From the NCBI RefSeq assembly GCF_047501175.1, contig NZ_JBEQWH010000005.1:83442-147441 (forward strand): DNA of 64,000 nucleotides. Reading direction: 5' to 3'. The DNA is from Methanoprimaticola sp047501175 (lineage in GTDB: Archaea > Thermoplasmatota > Thermoplasmata > Methanomassiliicoccales > Methanomethylophilaceae). The notes under the pieces are model-generated. The model ran no database searches. It had not been told where the DNA came from and was given only the letters and a program-made list of their open reading frames with translations. Numbering within the stretch: position 1 is the stretch's first letter; each line of letters starts with the position of its first letter. Positions 45,050-54,182 of this stretch are shown in pieces. The position numbers were made by a program, and so were the translations under genes.

Positions 45050-45058
45050 CTTATATAC
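45050..45058 (+). promoter_or_regulatory. TATA box of the Get3/ArsA gene
   Basis: CTTATATAC ends about 22 bases before ATG 45081, consistent with a leaderless transcript. Confidence 0.55.
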
Positions 45059-45080
45059 TGGCAGGCCCAATGGGTCTGAT

Positions 45081-46259
45081 ATGAGGCTCATCATCTACAC
45101 GGGCAAAGGCGGTGTCGGGAAGACATCGACCTCTGCGGCTACAGCGTACAGGTTGGCGGAGTTGGGATACAAGACGATACTGATGAGCACGGATTCCGCC
45201 CATTCCCTGGGTGATTCCCTGGATGTCAAGCTCGGGACGACGATAACGCACGTGCGCGAGAACCTCGATGCCCTGGAGATTGACATCATCCACGAGATGC
45301 GCACCAAGTGGAACGATATCCAGAACTACGTGTCGGCATTCATGCTCTCGCAGGGCATGGGGGACATCTCCGCCGAGGAGATGGCGATCCTCCCAGGCAT
45401 GGAGATGATCGCCGCTTTGTTCTACGTCAATCAGTTCGAGGAGAACGGCATGTACGACGTGGTCGTCATGGACACCGCGCCCACAGGTGAGACGCTCAGG
45501 CTCCTGAGCTTCCCGGACGTCACGAACTGGTATCTCGACAAGGGTTTCTCGGTGCTCAAGAGACTCATGAAGATCGCCAAGCTCACGGTCGGCAAGCTGA
45601 TGGACATGCCCCTGCCGTCCGACGAGGTCCTGGACAGCGTCGAGGACATCAAGGACAACATGGGTCGCGTGAAGGAGATCCTCGAGGATCCCAAGAGGAC
45701 CACCGTCAGGCTCGTGATGAACCCCGAGAAGATGGTCATCCGCGAGACCATGCGCGCGTACACGTACCTGAGCCTCTACAACAAGAACGTCGAGGCCATC
45801 GTGGTCAACAGGGTCCTCCCGCCGGAGGCCGGGGAGTCCGATTTCCTCAAGGACAAGTACAAGGAGCAGGAGGAGAACATGGAGCTCATCCACAATGCCT
45901 TCGATCCCATGGAGATCAAGACCTGCATGATGATGAGGACCGAGCTCCGCGGGGAGGAGAAGCTCCGTGAGATGGCCAGCATGATCTACGGCGAGGACGA
46001 CCCCATGCGCATCTACTCCGACGCAAGCCCGATGAGCTTCCACACGGATGACAGGTACCACTACCTGCAGATGCGCATGCCCTTCGTGGACAGCAGCGAG
46101 GTGGAGCTCTTCCGCATAGACCCCATAACATTGATGGTGCACGTGGGAAGCCAGAAGCGCAACCTGCAGCTCCCGGACGTCCTGGCACATGCCGAGATCT
46201 CCGGGGCAGAGTTCAAGGACAATAAACTCATTATCAGATTCAAGAGGGAATCCCAATGA
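45081..46259 (+). CDS. Get3/ArsA-family ATPase
   Basis: 392 residues. The deviant Walker A GKGGVGKTSTSAA at the N-terminus, STDSAHSLGDSL (switch I with the catalytic Asp), MDTAPTGETLRLLSFP (switch II) and VVNRVLPPE are all Get3/ArsA signatures. Archaeal Get3 may deliver tail-anchored membrane proteins; an arsenite pump role needs an ArsB partner, which is absent. It is a single-domain form. The next gene starts in an ATGA overlap with its stop. Confidence 0.9.
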   Translation: MRLIIYTGKGGVGKTSTSAATAYRLAELGYKTILMSTDSAHSLGDSLDVKLGTTITHVRENLDALEIDIIHEMRTKWNDIQNYVSAFMLSQGMGDISAEEMAILPGMEMIAALFYVNQFEENGMYDVVVMDTAPTGETLRLLSFPDVTNWYLDKGFSVLKRLMKIAKLTVGKLMDMPLPSDEVLDSVEDIKDNMGRVKEILEDPKRTTVRLVMNPEKMVIRETMRAYTYLSLYNKNVEAIVVNRVLPPEAGESDFLKDKYKEQEENMELIHNAFDPMEIKTCMMMRTELRGEEKLREMASMIYGEDDPMRIYSDASPMSFHTDDRYHYLQMRMPFVDSSEVELFRIDPITLMVHVGSQKRNLQLPDVLAHAEISGAEFKDNKLIIRFKRESQ

Positions 46260-46723
46260 CAACCGAGGAAGAGTTCCAAGCATTCGTCAGCCAGAACAAA
46301 GATCTCATCGAGAGGATGATCGCTCTGCAGAAGGGTGCGGCCGGGGAATTCATCGGGGCCGAGAAGGACATCATGAGAGGCGCCTACGACCACACCAGGG
46401 AGCTGGCGGACCAGGGCCGTGCGCACGCGGACGAGCTGATCCAGTCGACGATCTCGATGGTCACCGACCCCGAGGTCCAGAGGCATTTCATGAACATGGG
46501 GATGGAGTTCTTCATGGGAATGGCCGCGATGATGCAGAAGGCACCTATGCCCGCGGCGGTCAGGAACGGCATCGATGCCGCAGGGAGCGGCATGAGGGAT
46601 GCGGCATGCAGGGCCAATCAGGACTGCGGGGCCCGCAAGGCTCCTCAGAAGGTCAGCATAGTGAACGATCCCGAGCCCCGCTCAGGCGTTCCCGACGATG
46701 TCTTCAAGAGCCCGGGTGAGTGA
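46256..46723 (+). CDS. Unrecognised helical protein coupled to Get3
   Basis: 155 residues, mainly helical and Met/Ala-rich (FMNMGMEFFMGMAAMMQKAP). No transmembrane segment is clear. The C-terminus contains CRANQDCGARKAPQK. I do not recognise a family. It overlaps the Get3 stop by four bases (ATGA) and ends inside the 5' end of the AMMECR1 gene, so it is translationally coupled to both. A Met-rich helical protein beside Get3 could bind hydrophobic segments, which is speculation. Confidence 0.65.
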   Translation: MTTEEEFQAFVSQNKDLIERMIALQKGAAGEFIGAEKDIMRGAYDHTRELADQGRAHADELIQSTISMVTDPEVQRHFMNMGMEFFMGMAAMMQKAPMPAAVRNGIDAAGSGMRDAACRANQDCGARKAPQKVSIVNDPEPRSGVPDDVFKSPGE

Positions 46724-47304
46724 TTTGTTCGGCGGGGACGCCGTCCGCTTCGCCCGTGCCTCGGTGGAGGCAGAGGTCAGAGGAACGGAGATGCCCCCGA
46801 TACCGGGCGATGACAGGTTCTCCGAGGTCTCGGGGGCCTTCGTCACCCTTTCCAACCACCCTTCCGGCGACCTACGCGGTTGCATCGGCATACCGATGCC
46901 CGTCATGCCGTTGGGGGACGCCATCAGGCGCGGGGCAGCATCGGCCTGCCACGACCCCCGTTTTCCGGATCTTGAGGAGCATGAGCTTCCCGCCATAACG
47001 GTGGAGGTCACGGTCCTGACGCCCCCGGTGCCCATCATGTTCGACGATCCCGCCGAACTGCCCGGGCTGATCGTGGTCGGCCGTGACGGACTGATCATCG
47101 AGCTGTTCGGACGCTCGGGACTACTTCTGCCCCAGGTCCCGGTGGAGTGGGGGTGGGACGAGACGGAGTACCTGGACCATCTCTGCATGAAGGCCGGTCT
47201 CCCGTCAGGCGCGTGGATGAGCCCCTCCGTCAGGGTGAGCTCCTTCGAAGGAGAGATATGGAAGGAGGAGTCTCCCCGCGGCCGTATATTGGAGGTGGGC
47301 ATCG
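46716..47304 (+). CDS. AMMECR1-domain protein
   Basis: About 195 recognisable residues. GAFVTLSNHPSGDLRGCIGIPMPVMPLGDAIRRGAASACHDPRFPDL is the conserved AMMECR1 core (LRGCIG motif), followed by VEVTVLTPP, GRDGLIIE, SGLLLPQVPVEWGWDETEYLDHLCMKAGL. Function is unknown; homologues are linked to MEMO/radical SAM (AMMECR1-MEMO-AmmeMemoRadiSam) proteins, which are not seen here. The conserved part ends near 47290 (IWKEESPRG). The frame stays open to 47774 inside the dihydroorotase gene, so the end given is an estimate. GTG 46716 or ATG 46698 may be the start. Confidence 0.8.
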
Positions 47305-48573
47305 ATGGAAATCGAGACGGTCATAACGGGACGGGCGTTCATCGACGGCGAGCTGAGGTACGCCGAGGTCGGGATAAACGAGGGGAAGATCGTCACGGTC
47401 GGCAGCCTCGTGTCCGGAGGGGACAGGCGGATAGACCTGGGGACCAGCGGGATACTCCTGCCGGGATTCATAGACCCGCACGTCCATCTGAGGGACCCGG
47501 GCATGGTCCACAAGGAGGACTTCAGCACGGGGACGCTCGCTGCCGTGCATGCGGGGGTGTCGTGCGTCTTCGACATGCCCAACACGGTCCCTCCGGTGAC
47601 GGACGTCCGCACGTTCAGGGAGAAGAAGGCCGCGATCAGGGGCAAGGCCGTGACCGATTATGGATTGTTCGCGGCGGTCACAGTAGGGATCAATGCGGGG
47701 ATGCTCGCCCCCCTCGTGGTGGGATTCAAGCTGTTCATGGGATCCACCACCGGGAACATCCTCATGAACGATGACGACGAGCTCGTGCCCGCGGTCCGCG
47801 ACGCGCTCGCGACCGGAAGGCGTCTGAGCGTCCATGCGGAGGACAACGACCTGATCTCCAAGGACGAGGAGCGGTGCTGCAGGGACCATCTGCGCAACCG
47901 TCCCGCGGAGGCGGAGTGGTCAGCGATCTCCCGTCTCGCCGCCCGTTTCAGAGGGGCCGACATCAACATATGCCATCTGACCACCCCGCGGGGGCTGGAC
48001 CTCGCCAGGGCCGCCGGGTTCACCACGGAGGTCACCCTGCACCACCTCCTGTTCGAGGTCGACCGCTTCTCTGGGACGGAGTACAAGGTCAACCCGCCGA
48101 TACGCGACATGGCCACCCGGGACGAGCTGTTCACGAGGTTCGCGGAGGGACAGTTCGACATGATCGGCACGGACCATGCGCCGCATACGGCGGAGGAGAA
48201 GCAGCAGGAGTTCGATGCCGCACCGTCGGGCATACCCGGAGTGGAGACCACCATGCCGATGGTCATGGAGATGGTTCGTTCGGGAACGGTCCGGATGGCC
48301 GATGCCGTGCGCATGGCGTCGTACAACCCCGGGGCGCTGTTCGGCATACCCAAGGGGCGCATCGCCGAAGGGTACGACGCGGACTTCGCGGTCTTCGACA
48401 TGAGGAGGACGTCCAGGATCGACGTCCGCGGCCTGCACAGCAGATGCGGCCACTCCCTGTACGGCGGATACGATGCGGTGTTCCCCAGGTCCGTGTGCGT
48501 TAGGGGAAGCCTTCAAGTACGCGACGGAGAGTTCTGCGGTGAACCCATTGGGAGGGACGTCCGTGGACTACGA
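47305..48573 (+). CDS. pyrC: Dihydroorotase
   Basis: About 423 residues. The metal-binding DPHVHLRDPG motif, GFKLFMGSTTGNI with the carbamylated Lys, HAED, CHLTTPRG and GTDHAPHTAEEK are all present, giving a complete class I dihydroorotase active site. It closes carbamoyl-aspartate to dihydroorotate in pyrimidine synthesis. The C-terminal RGSLQVRDGEFCGEPIGRDVRG is where the family normally ends. No stop follows in this frame: it remains open to 49788, through the next gene in another frame, so 48573 is an estimate. Confidence 0.88.
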
Positions 48574-49675
48574 GGTCGATTATTCAGAGATTGCCGGAAG
48601 GAAGGTAGAATGCCCCCCGCAGTGCGGCATGTGCTGCCTGTGTCAGCCCGAGGTCCTGCCGGACGAGCGCCCCTTCTTCAAGAGGAACTATCCCGAGCAT
48701 CTCGTCAGGTCCCGCGGGCCGGACCCGTACACCGCATTGGCGCTGAAGAAGGGCAGGGGGTCCTGCGTGTTCCTCCAGAACCGCAGGTGCACCGTGTACG
48801 AGCACAGGACCTCGTACTGCAGGCAGTACCCGTACCACCTGTACGCCAGCGACAGGCTCCAGGTCGAGCTGGACCTCTCGTGCAGAGGCGCCTGGACCGG
48901 TCAGGGGGCGAGCGCCATGGACGAGGCCCGCGAGATAATCTCCCGTGCGGACCCCAGGATCGCACAGGCGATCTCGGAATCCAGGAAGGTCTACTCCGAG
49001 TTCTACTCCCTGTGCAGGGAGGCCGGGGTCATGGCGGACCCATCGGGCCTCAGGATGTCCGTCTCCGAGAACATAGGCATGTTCACGGACTACGGGTATC
49101 TGGGGAAGATAATGGACGCATCCACGTTCGATGCCGTGATGTCCCTTCATGGGATACAGCCCGACAGGGCCCCCGACATGGCATCGCTACAGGATGCGGG
49201 CATGGAGCTCGCCATGGAGTCCATGGCGTCCGAGGACCCTCTGAGCGTACCGGTCTACTGCGACCCGCAGTGGAACTGGAACATGTTCATGGCCGTGGAC
49301 GGGACCATCGAATGGATGGTCATGGACGACGAGGGGGAGCTGCACCACAAGGCCTTCGCCGAGGCGTCCGAGATAAGGCTCCGCATCCCCGATGCGGAGG
49401 GGACCGCGATCCTACGCGACTATGTGAGGATCCTGAACGGCAGGGACAGCTTCATGGGGAGCGTGTTCGCCACCATGGACGAGAACGGGTACGAGGACGA
49501 CATGACGAACTCGTACTACGGATGCCTCTCCGTCACGGTCATGGACCTGCTGTGGAGGATGTCGATGCTCGACCACTTCATGGGGACCGGCACAGGGGCC
49601 GACGGTATGAGGGAAGCCATCATCTTCTACGACATGGACCGCCTAGACGCACCGACCATCGGGGCGTTCGTGTGA
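48563..49675 (+). CDS. YkgJ-family cysteine-cluster protein
   Basis: 370 residues from GTG 48563, which has a good GGGAGGG site. KVECPPQCGMCCLCQPEVL, RGSCVFLQNRRCTVYEHRTSYCRQYPY is the YkgJ/Fe-S cysteine cluster (CxxCC...C...C...C). The remaining about 230 residues are not assigned and contain an aspartate-rich, beta-like region (DPQWNWNMFMAVDGTIEWMVMDDEGE). The function is unknown; the cluster probably binds zinc or iron-sulfur. The frame upstream to 48473 overlaps dihydroorotase and is not favoured. Confidence 0.8.
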   Translation: MDYEVDYSEIAGRKVECPPQCGMCCLCQPEVLPDERPFFKRNYPEHLVRSRGPDPYTALALKKGRGSCVFLQNRRCTVYEHRTSYCRQYPYHLYASDRLQVELDLSCRGAWTGQGASAMDEAREIISRADPRIAQAISESRKVYSEFYSLCREAGVMADPSGLRMSVSENIGMFTDYGYLGKIMDASTFDAVMSLHGIQPDRAPDMASLQDAGMELAMESMASEDPLSVPVYCDPQWNWNMFMAVDGTIEWMVMDDEGELHHKAFAEASEIRLRIPDAEGTAILRDYVRILNGRDSFMGSVFATMDENGYEDDMTNSYYGCLSVTVMDLLWRMSMLDHFMGTGTGADGMREAIIFYDMDRLDAPTIGAFV

Positions 49676-49790
49676 TGGTTCGGGGGATACCTTCATATAA
49701 CCCCTGCATATTGGAGTGCCTAGTCGCCGTATTAGGGGCGCGTATGCGTACGCGTTTCACGGCATTCACGATTCATTGGAGTGATTGATC

Positions 49791-49961
49791 ATGGGAAAGG
49801 GAACACCCGCACAGGGAAAACACAACAAGTACAAGACCCACATCCCCTGCCGCAGGTGCGGCAAGCGCGCATACCACGTCAGAAAGGGAGTCTGCGCGTC
49901 CTGTGGATATGGTAAGACCGCTACTCTCAGGTCTTACAGCTGGGCTAAGCTCCGCGACTGA
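49791..49961 (+). CDS. rpl37e: Ribosomal protein eL37
   Basis: A 56-residue protein not long enough for usual ORF cut-offs: MGKGTPAQGKHNKYKTH, then CRRCGKRAYHVRKGVCASCGYGKTATLRSYSWAKLRD. The CxxC...CxxC zinc finger and RSYSW are diagnostic for archaeal L37e. GGAGTGATTG precedes the ATG. A TATA-like TCATATAA at about 49693-49700 leaves a leader of about 65 bases. It is followed after 14 bases by purF. Confidence 0.95.
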   Translation: MGKGTPAQGKHNKYKTHIPCRRCGKRAYHVRKGVCASCGYGKTATLRSYSWAKLRD

Positions 49962-49975
49962 TCGAAGGGATCAGA

Positions 49976-51409
49976 ATGACTGGGCCAAAGCACAGCTGCG
50001 GCGTCGGCGGCATAAGTGCCGACTATGACGTCTCCCCGTCGCTCTATACGGCCCTGATGATCATTCAGCATCGCGGGCAGGAGAGCGCCGGAATCTCTGT
50101 TTTTGACGGCGCCTCCATCGGCACCCTTAAAAATAACGGCCTGGTGAACGTCGCCCTTCCGAAGGACGATGTCGCGAAGGTCCTAGGACACGTCGGGGTG
50201 GGCCACGTCAGGTACTCCACCACCGGCAACAAGAGCGCGGTCAACGCTCAGCCCATCACGGTGTCGACCAACTTCGACACCGTCGCCGTTGCGCATAACG
50301 GTGACATCACCAACTTCTCCGACCTCAAGGAGAAGTACAGGAGCGAGGGTTGGACGTTCCTAACGGATTCCGACAGCGAGCTCGTAACCAAGCTTCTCGG
50401 CAAGTTCATGACCATGTACAACGACCCCGTCAAGTCCATCAGGGCGACGATGGGGGAGCTGGACGGGTCCTATGCCCTGACCATTCTCATCAACGACAGG
50501 TTGTTCGCCATACGCGACCCCTACGGGTTCAGGCCACTGTGTCTCGGGAGGCTCGACGGGGGATACATAGCGGTCTCCGAGAGCGCCGCGATAGATGCGC
50601 TTCACGGGGAGTTCGTCAGGGACATCGAGCCTGGGGAGATCTGCGAGATCACCAAGGACACCTTCAAGATCTATCCGGCCGTTGCGCAGCACCCCCGTGC
50701 ATACTGCATGTTCGAGTGGGTCTACTTCGCAAGGCCCGACTCGGTCCTCGACGGGAGCGAGGTGTACGACGTCCGCAAGAAGATCGGGGAGATCCTCGCC
50801 AGGGAGTGCCCTGCGGATGTGGACCTGGTGATGCCGGTGCCCGATTCCGGTCGTGCCCATGCGATCGGATACTCCATGGTCGCCGGGATACCCTACGAAG
50901 AGGGGTTCATGAAGAACCGCTTCGTCGAGAGGACGTTCATCCTGCCAGACCAGAAGCAGAGGGAGGCGGCCGTCTCCATGAAGATGAACCCGATCAAGAG
51001 CACCGTGTCCGGGAAGCGCATCATGATCGTGGACGACAGCATCGTCAGGGGTACGACCCTGAAGAAGCTCATCACCATGCTCCGCAATGCCGGTGCGAAG
51101 GAGGTGCACGTGAGGATCGGGAGTCCCCCGATCATAGCGCCCTGCTACTACGGTGTCGATATGAAGTCCAGAGACCAGTTCATCGCCACAAAGCACAGTG
51201 TCGATGAGATCAAGGAGATCATCGGGGCCGACAGCCTCGGGTACATAAGTCTCGAGGGTCTCGTCGAGGCCATCGGGTTCAAGGAGAGCGACCTGTGCCT
51301 GGCATGCGTCAACGGGAAGTACCCCACATGCATTCCCGGTGAGGTCCACAGGTTCCAGACCAATCTCCATGAGAGCTTCGGCACGGACCAAAGTGACAAA
51401 AAGATTTAA
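49976..51409 (+). CDS. purF: Amidophosphoribosyltransferase
   Basis: 477 residues. The N-terminal nucleophile is the Cys in KHSCGVGG (residue 8), so a seven-residue propeptide must be removed. QHRGQESAGI, GHVRYSTTG and AVAHNGDITN form the glutaminase; VMPVPDSGRAHAIGYS, KRIMIVDDSIVRGTTLKKL is the PRPP-binding loop; DLCLACVNGKYPT completes the C-terminal Cys site. It catalyses the first committed purine step. The final codons and TAA stop overlap the box A of the downstream tRNA-Ala. Confidence 0.95.
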   Translation: MTGPKHSCGVGGISADYDVSPSLYTALMIIQHRGQESAGISVFDGASIGTLKNNGLVNVALPKDDVAKVLGHVGVGHVRYSTTGNKSAVNAQPITVSTNFDTVAVAHNGDITNFSDLKEKYRSEGWTFLTDSDSELVTKLLGKFMTMYNDPVKSIRATMGELDGSYALTILINDRLFAIRDPYGFRPLCLGRLDGGYIAVSESAAIDALHGEFVRDIEPGEICEITKDTFKIYPAVAQHPRAYCMFEWVYFARPDSVLDGSEVYDVRKKIGEILARECPADVDLVMPVPDSGRAHAIGYSMVAGIPYEEGFMKNRFVERTFILPDQKQREAAVSMKMNPIKSTVSGKRIMIVDDSIVRGTTLKKLITMLRNAGAKEVHVRIGSPPIIAPCYYGVDMKSRDQFIATKHSVDEIKEIIGADSLGYISLEGLVEAIGFKESDLCLACVNGKYPTCIPGEVHRFQTNLHESFGTDQSDKKI

Positions 51410-51428
51410 ATACGAGGATAATATCCTC
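51403..51428 (+). promoter_or_regulatory. tRNA-Ala promoter inside the purF 3' end, with adjacent palindrome
   Basis: GATTTAAATAC (51403-51413) contains the purF stop and is a strong box A 25-30 bases before the tRNA. Directly after it, GAGGATA-A-TATCCTC (51414-51428) is a perfect 7-base-arm palindrome near the expected transcription start. Confidence 0.55.
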
Positions 51429-51437
51429 GTCTTTACT

Positions 51438-51510
51438 GGGCAGGTAGATCAGTTGGAAGATCGTTACCTTGGCATGGTAGAGGCCGCGAGTTCGAATCTC
51501 GCCCTGTCCA
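51438..51510 (+). tRNA. tRNA-Ala (GGC)
   Basis: Acceptor GGGCAGG/CCTGTCC includes the G3-U70 wobble pair that specifies alanine. Anticodon loop TTGGCAT gives GGC. Discriminator A at 51510; the 3' CCA is not fully encoded (CCT follows). T arm GCGAG-TTCGAAT-CTCGC. A TTTT follows at about 51513. Confidence 0.9.
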
Positions 51511-51784
51511 CCTTTTGACTTCTTTCGGACATCGTCTCTTTGGATGGTTCCGTTGTCCGCCCTGTCTTTCCAAGCCATCTCGACGTTCTCGATCGCGAGG
51601 CTGTCGCCTCCAGAGGCATCATCGTGTCGGTCCCAATGCGATCCGGGGATGAGCGCATCCGCTGAACAGTACCAGCGTACGCTATGGCATGGTCACGCCA
51701 GGGATGTGCGATTCTCATCGTATGTTTCCATAGACCTCCTGCATATGCGGGCTTCGGGGCCCTGGAGCTTTGGACAGTGGCCGG

Positions 51785-52687
51785 TCAGTCCGAATCCTCG
51801 GTCCTTCCGGCATTCCGGACGGCCATCGGGTCCCTGCGGTTGGTCAGAAAATACACCCTCTTCCCGGCGGGCATGAACGATGCGATTATCCCGTCGCGTT
51901 CCATCTTGGACAGGGTCTCGTGTAGTCTCTTCGGCGTTATGCGCAGGTTCCTTGCGATATGGGCGTCCGTCATTCCGCCGCTGCACTCCATCATCATGCG
52001 CATTATCTGGCAGCTTCTCCCGCCGTATACGGATCCCATGTCTTCGATGCCAGGCAGGACCACGGTCACGCTTCCTGCCGAGAAATGGATCCGGGGGATT
52101 TCCTATGACCTCTTGTACGATTGTACGATCCCGGGGATGCCTTTTATCGTCATGTTCCTGAAGCCCATCTCGATGAGGATCTTCGCGAGGGCAGGATTGC
52201 GGTTCCTGTTACCGTAGTCCTGGCCCAGGGACACATGGCCTCCTGGAGATGTTATCACGACTCTGTTGCTGGACACATTGACCATAGTCGGGCACTCCTC
52301 GCAATAGCTCCTGTGCGAGACCGCGTTCAACACAGCCTCGGACACGGCCATCTCCGGGAATTTCATCAGTCCGCCGTCCTGTTCGTCCGCGATCTCCCTG
52401 CGTATGGCGGATATCCTGCCCACGGTCTTTATTATCTGACTCGGTGCGGATCCCTTCAGGGTCTCCAGATACGTACTGTCCTTGTATAGTTCTATCTCCC
52501 ATGGGCACTGATCGGACATCATCAGGCCCAGGTTCGTGTACATCCCATTCGGAGCGAGAAAGCGGTTCTCCATGCCGCTGATTCTGCAGTCCTTGCGTGC
52601 GGATATAGATCTGAACTCTCCGAAACTCAGATTCTGGTTTGCTGATTCAAGGCTTTCATAGACGAGCTACCCCTTGGTGATCATCAT
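51785..52687 (-). pseudogene. Decayed AlbA/HATPase_c_4-type transcription regulator
   Basis: Two pieces in different frames. The 52103-52687 part reads YESLESANQNLSFGEF, then GLMMSDQCPWEIELYKDST, RRE, FPEMAVSEAVLNAVSHRSY, VVITSPGGH and FRNMTIKGIPGIVQSYKRS, the middle and ATPase region of AlbA_2/RecG-like regulators. The 51785-52100 part reads SVTVVLPGIEDMG followed by a winged helix (DAHIARNLRITPKRLHETLSKMERDGII), the usual C-terminus. A frame break lies near 52100 and the N-terminal AlbA domain is missing. An in-frame TAG lies at 52667-52669, six codons after ATG 52687, which would be read through if pyrrolysine is inserted, but decay is the simpler reading. Confidence 0.7.
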
Positions 52688-52771
52688 ATTCCGGTTTGAG
52701 TACAACGTATGTTAATCTGACTGTTACTTGTATACAGTTTTTGTAGATTACATTCGTGATAGCTACCGTTT

Positions 52772-52781
52772 TAGTATATAT
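52772..52781 (+). promoter_or_regulatory. TATA box of the small flavin-protein gene
   Basis: TAGTATATAT about 29-38 bases before ATG 52810; an AAGGTG ribosome site lies between. Confidence 0.5.
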
Positions 52782-52809
52782 CGGCCCATTACAACATCAA
52801 GGTGAAACC

Positions 52810-53208
52810 ATGGCAGACATTCCAGCCAACGTCATTGAGAAGATGGGCGCCGAGGGCACTGTGAAGACCCTTGTGACCGCCAGTGCGGACGGACAGCCCC
52901 ACGCCATCGTCTGCGGATCCATCATCTCCCCAGAGCCCAGCAAGATGATCGTCGGAGAGATCCTCATGCACAAGTCCGCGCAGAACCTCGCCGAGAATCC
53001 AAAGGCGGCATTCATGATCGCCGCAGGGATGGAGGCATGGGAGATCGACGTCAAGAACCCCGTGCGCATCGCCGAGGGTCCCGCCCTCGACCAGATGAAC
53101 GCCCAGCTCGAGGCCATCCACTTGCACGCGAACGCCCTCTGGATGTTCGATGTGGACGCTGTCTACGATCAGGGCGCCAACCCCAACGCGGGCAAGAAGA
53201 TTGCTTGA
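52810..53208 (+). CDS. Small pyridoxamine-5'-phosphate-oxidase-like flavin-binding protein
   Basis: 132 residues starting MADIPANVIEKMGAEGTVKTLVTASADGQPHAIVCGSI, the split-barrel flavin-binding fold (GTVKTLVTASADGQPHA is the FMN strand pair), and MHKSAQNLAENPKAAFMIA. It lacks the substrate residues of true PNPOx, so it is an FMN- or F420-binding protein of unknown substrate. A hairpin with a TTCG loop follows. Confidence 0.8.
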   Translation: MADIPANVIEKMGAEGTVKTLVTASADGQPHAIVCGSIISPEPSKMIVGEILMHKSAQNLAENPKAAFMIAAGMEAWEIDVKNPVRIAEGPALDQMNAQLEAIHLHANALWMFDVDAVYDQGANPNAGKKIA

Positions 53209-53217
53209 AAACCATTT

Positions 53218-53233
53218 CCGCCCTTCGGGGCGG
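53218..53233 (+). terminator. Hairpin with TTCG loop
   Basis: CCGCCC-TTCG-GGGCGG starting ten bases after the stop, followed by TTCTAAATA. The UUCG tetraloop makes it very stable. Confidence 0.65.
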
Positions 53234-53259
53234 GTTCTAAATACATATACCCTCAACCC

Positions 53260-53859
53260 ATGACAGCGGTCATGGAAGTCTCCGATATCACAGGCTGGCT
53301 TAGCAGCAATCTGCCGCAGGTCATCCTTATCGTCGGGGGACTGCTGGCTATCGCCGTGGCGGTCTCTTACGCCAAGGATAAGGATTCGGGCAAGTACAAG
53401 GCTCTGATGGTCCTCGGGTTCATATTCGGGATATTCATGGCCCTGGAGGCGGCCACTAACTTCGGACATTGGAACACCGTGACGTCCGTCATAATAGCAG
53501 TGGCAGCATTCACATTGATCATAAGGCCGTTCCGTGAGGTCCACTTCGCGGTCATCCTCGGCCTCTTCGTCATGGTCGTGGTGTACATCTGGCTCGGAGG
53601 GCTCACAGAGGTCTCCGGCATAGACATAAGCTTCCTTGCGGACAATCCGGTGAGGATCATAGTGGCATTCATCATCGGCGGTCTGTGCTACGCCATATTC
53701 AACTTCGGGGAGGCCATCGTGAAGCTGTTCGGTAAGATCCTGAACTGGTGGCCCCTGCTGTTCCTGCTTGGATGCGTCTGCGTCGTGGAGGGTGCCATGA
53801 TGTTCCTCGGGTACGGGTCCATAGTGGATTACATCAACATCCAGCAGATCATCTGCTGA
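53260..53859 (+). CDS. Polytopic membrane protein, unrecognised
   Basis: 199 residues, with five or six hydrophobic helices (about 18-38, 48-66, 75-88, 96-114, 130-150, 165-185). No family signature is seen. A TATA-like TAAATACATATA (about 53238-53249) lies just upstream, giving a leaderless or very short leader. ATG 53260 or 53272 may be the start. Nothing in the context suggests a function. Confidence 0.65.
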   Translation: MTAVMEVSDITGWLSSNLPQVILIVGGLLAIAVAVSYAKDKDSGKYKALMVLGFIFGIFMALEAATNFGHWNTVTSVIIAVAAFTLIIRPFREVHFAVILGLFVMVVVYIWLGGLTEVSGIDISFLADNPVRIIVAFIIGGLCYAIFNFGEAIVKLFGKILNWWPLLFLLGCVCVVEGAMMFLGYGSIVDYINIQQIIC

Positions 53860-53871
53860 TCCAACCCCTTA

Positions 53872-53890
53872 CGGCATCCTTCGGATGCCG
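53872..53890 (+). terminator. Hairpin with TTCG-type loop
   Basis: CGGCATC-CTTCG-GATGCCG, 12 bases after the membrane-protein stop codon. The 170 bases from here to tRNA-Arg hold only AT-rich sequence and its promoter. Confidence 0.6.
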
Positions 53891-54059
53891 GCAATCCCAG
53901 ACCATGCTGGCTGTCCTTTTCCCTTTCGATTTTTCAACGAAATTCGTGAAATTTTCATCTAAATCCGCTGTTGCATATCGTTCAGATTATCCAGATTCGT
54001 TCATTCCGTTTTCGGAAGATGCTAAGCTTTAAATGATAGTAGCAGATGGGGTAAAAAGT

Positions 54060-54137
54060 GGGCTCGTGGCTTAGCCAGGATATAGCGCTGGCCTTCTAAG
54101 CCAGACGCCCCGGGTTCGAATCCCGGCGGGCCCGCCA
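54060..54137 (+). tRNA. tRNA-Arg (TCT)
   Basis: Acceptor GGGCTCG/CGGGCCC, discriminator G, encoded CCA (54135-54137). Anticodon stem CTGGC/GCCAG with loop CTTCTAA gives TCT. No intron. A CTTTAAATGA box A lies about 25-35 bases upstream. It is followed after 45 bases by the eL41 gene. Confidence 0.92.
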
Positions 54138-54182
54138 AGGATGCATAAGCCCTAGCGGGTTAACATTCAGGAAGGAACGATC

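Noticed and set aside
45081..46259. Arsenite-efflux ATPase ArsA
   Set aside because: No ArsB, ArsR or ArsD gene nearby; single-domain archaeal form fits Get3 better.
52810..53208. True pyridoxamine-5'-phosphate oxidase (PdxH)
   Set aside because: The fold is similar but the PLP- and substrate-binding C-terminal residues are absent and the protein is only 132 residues.
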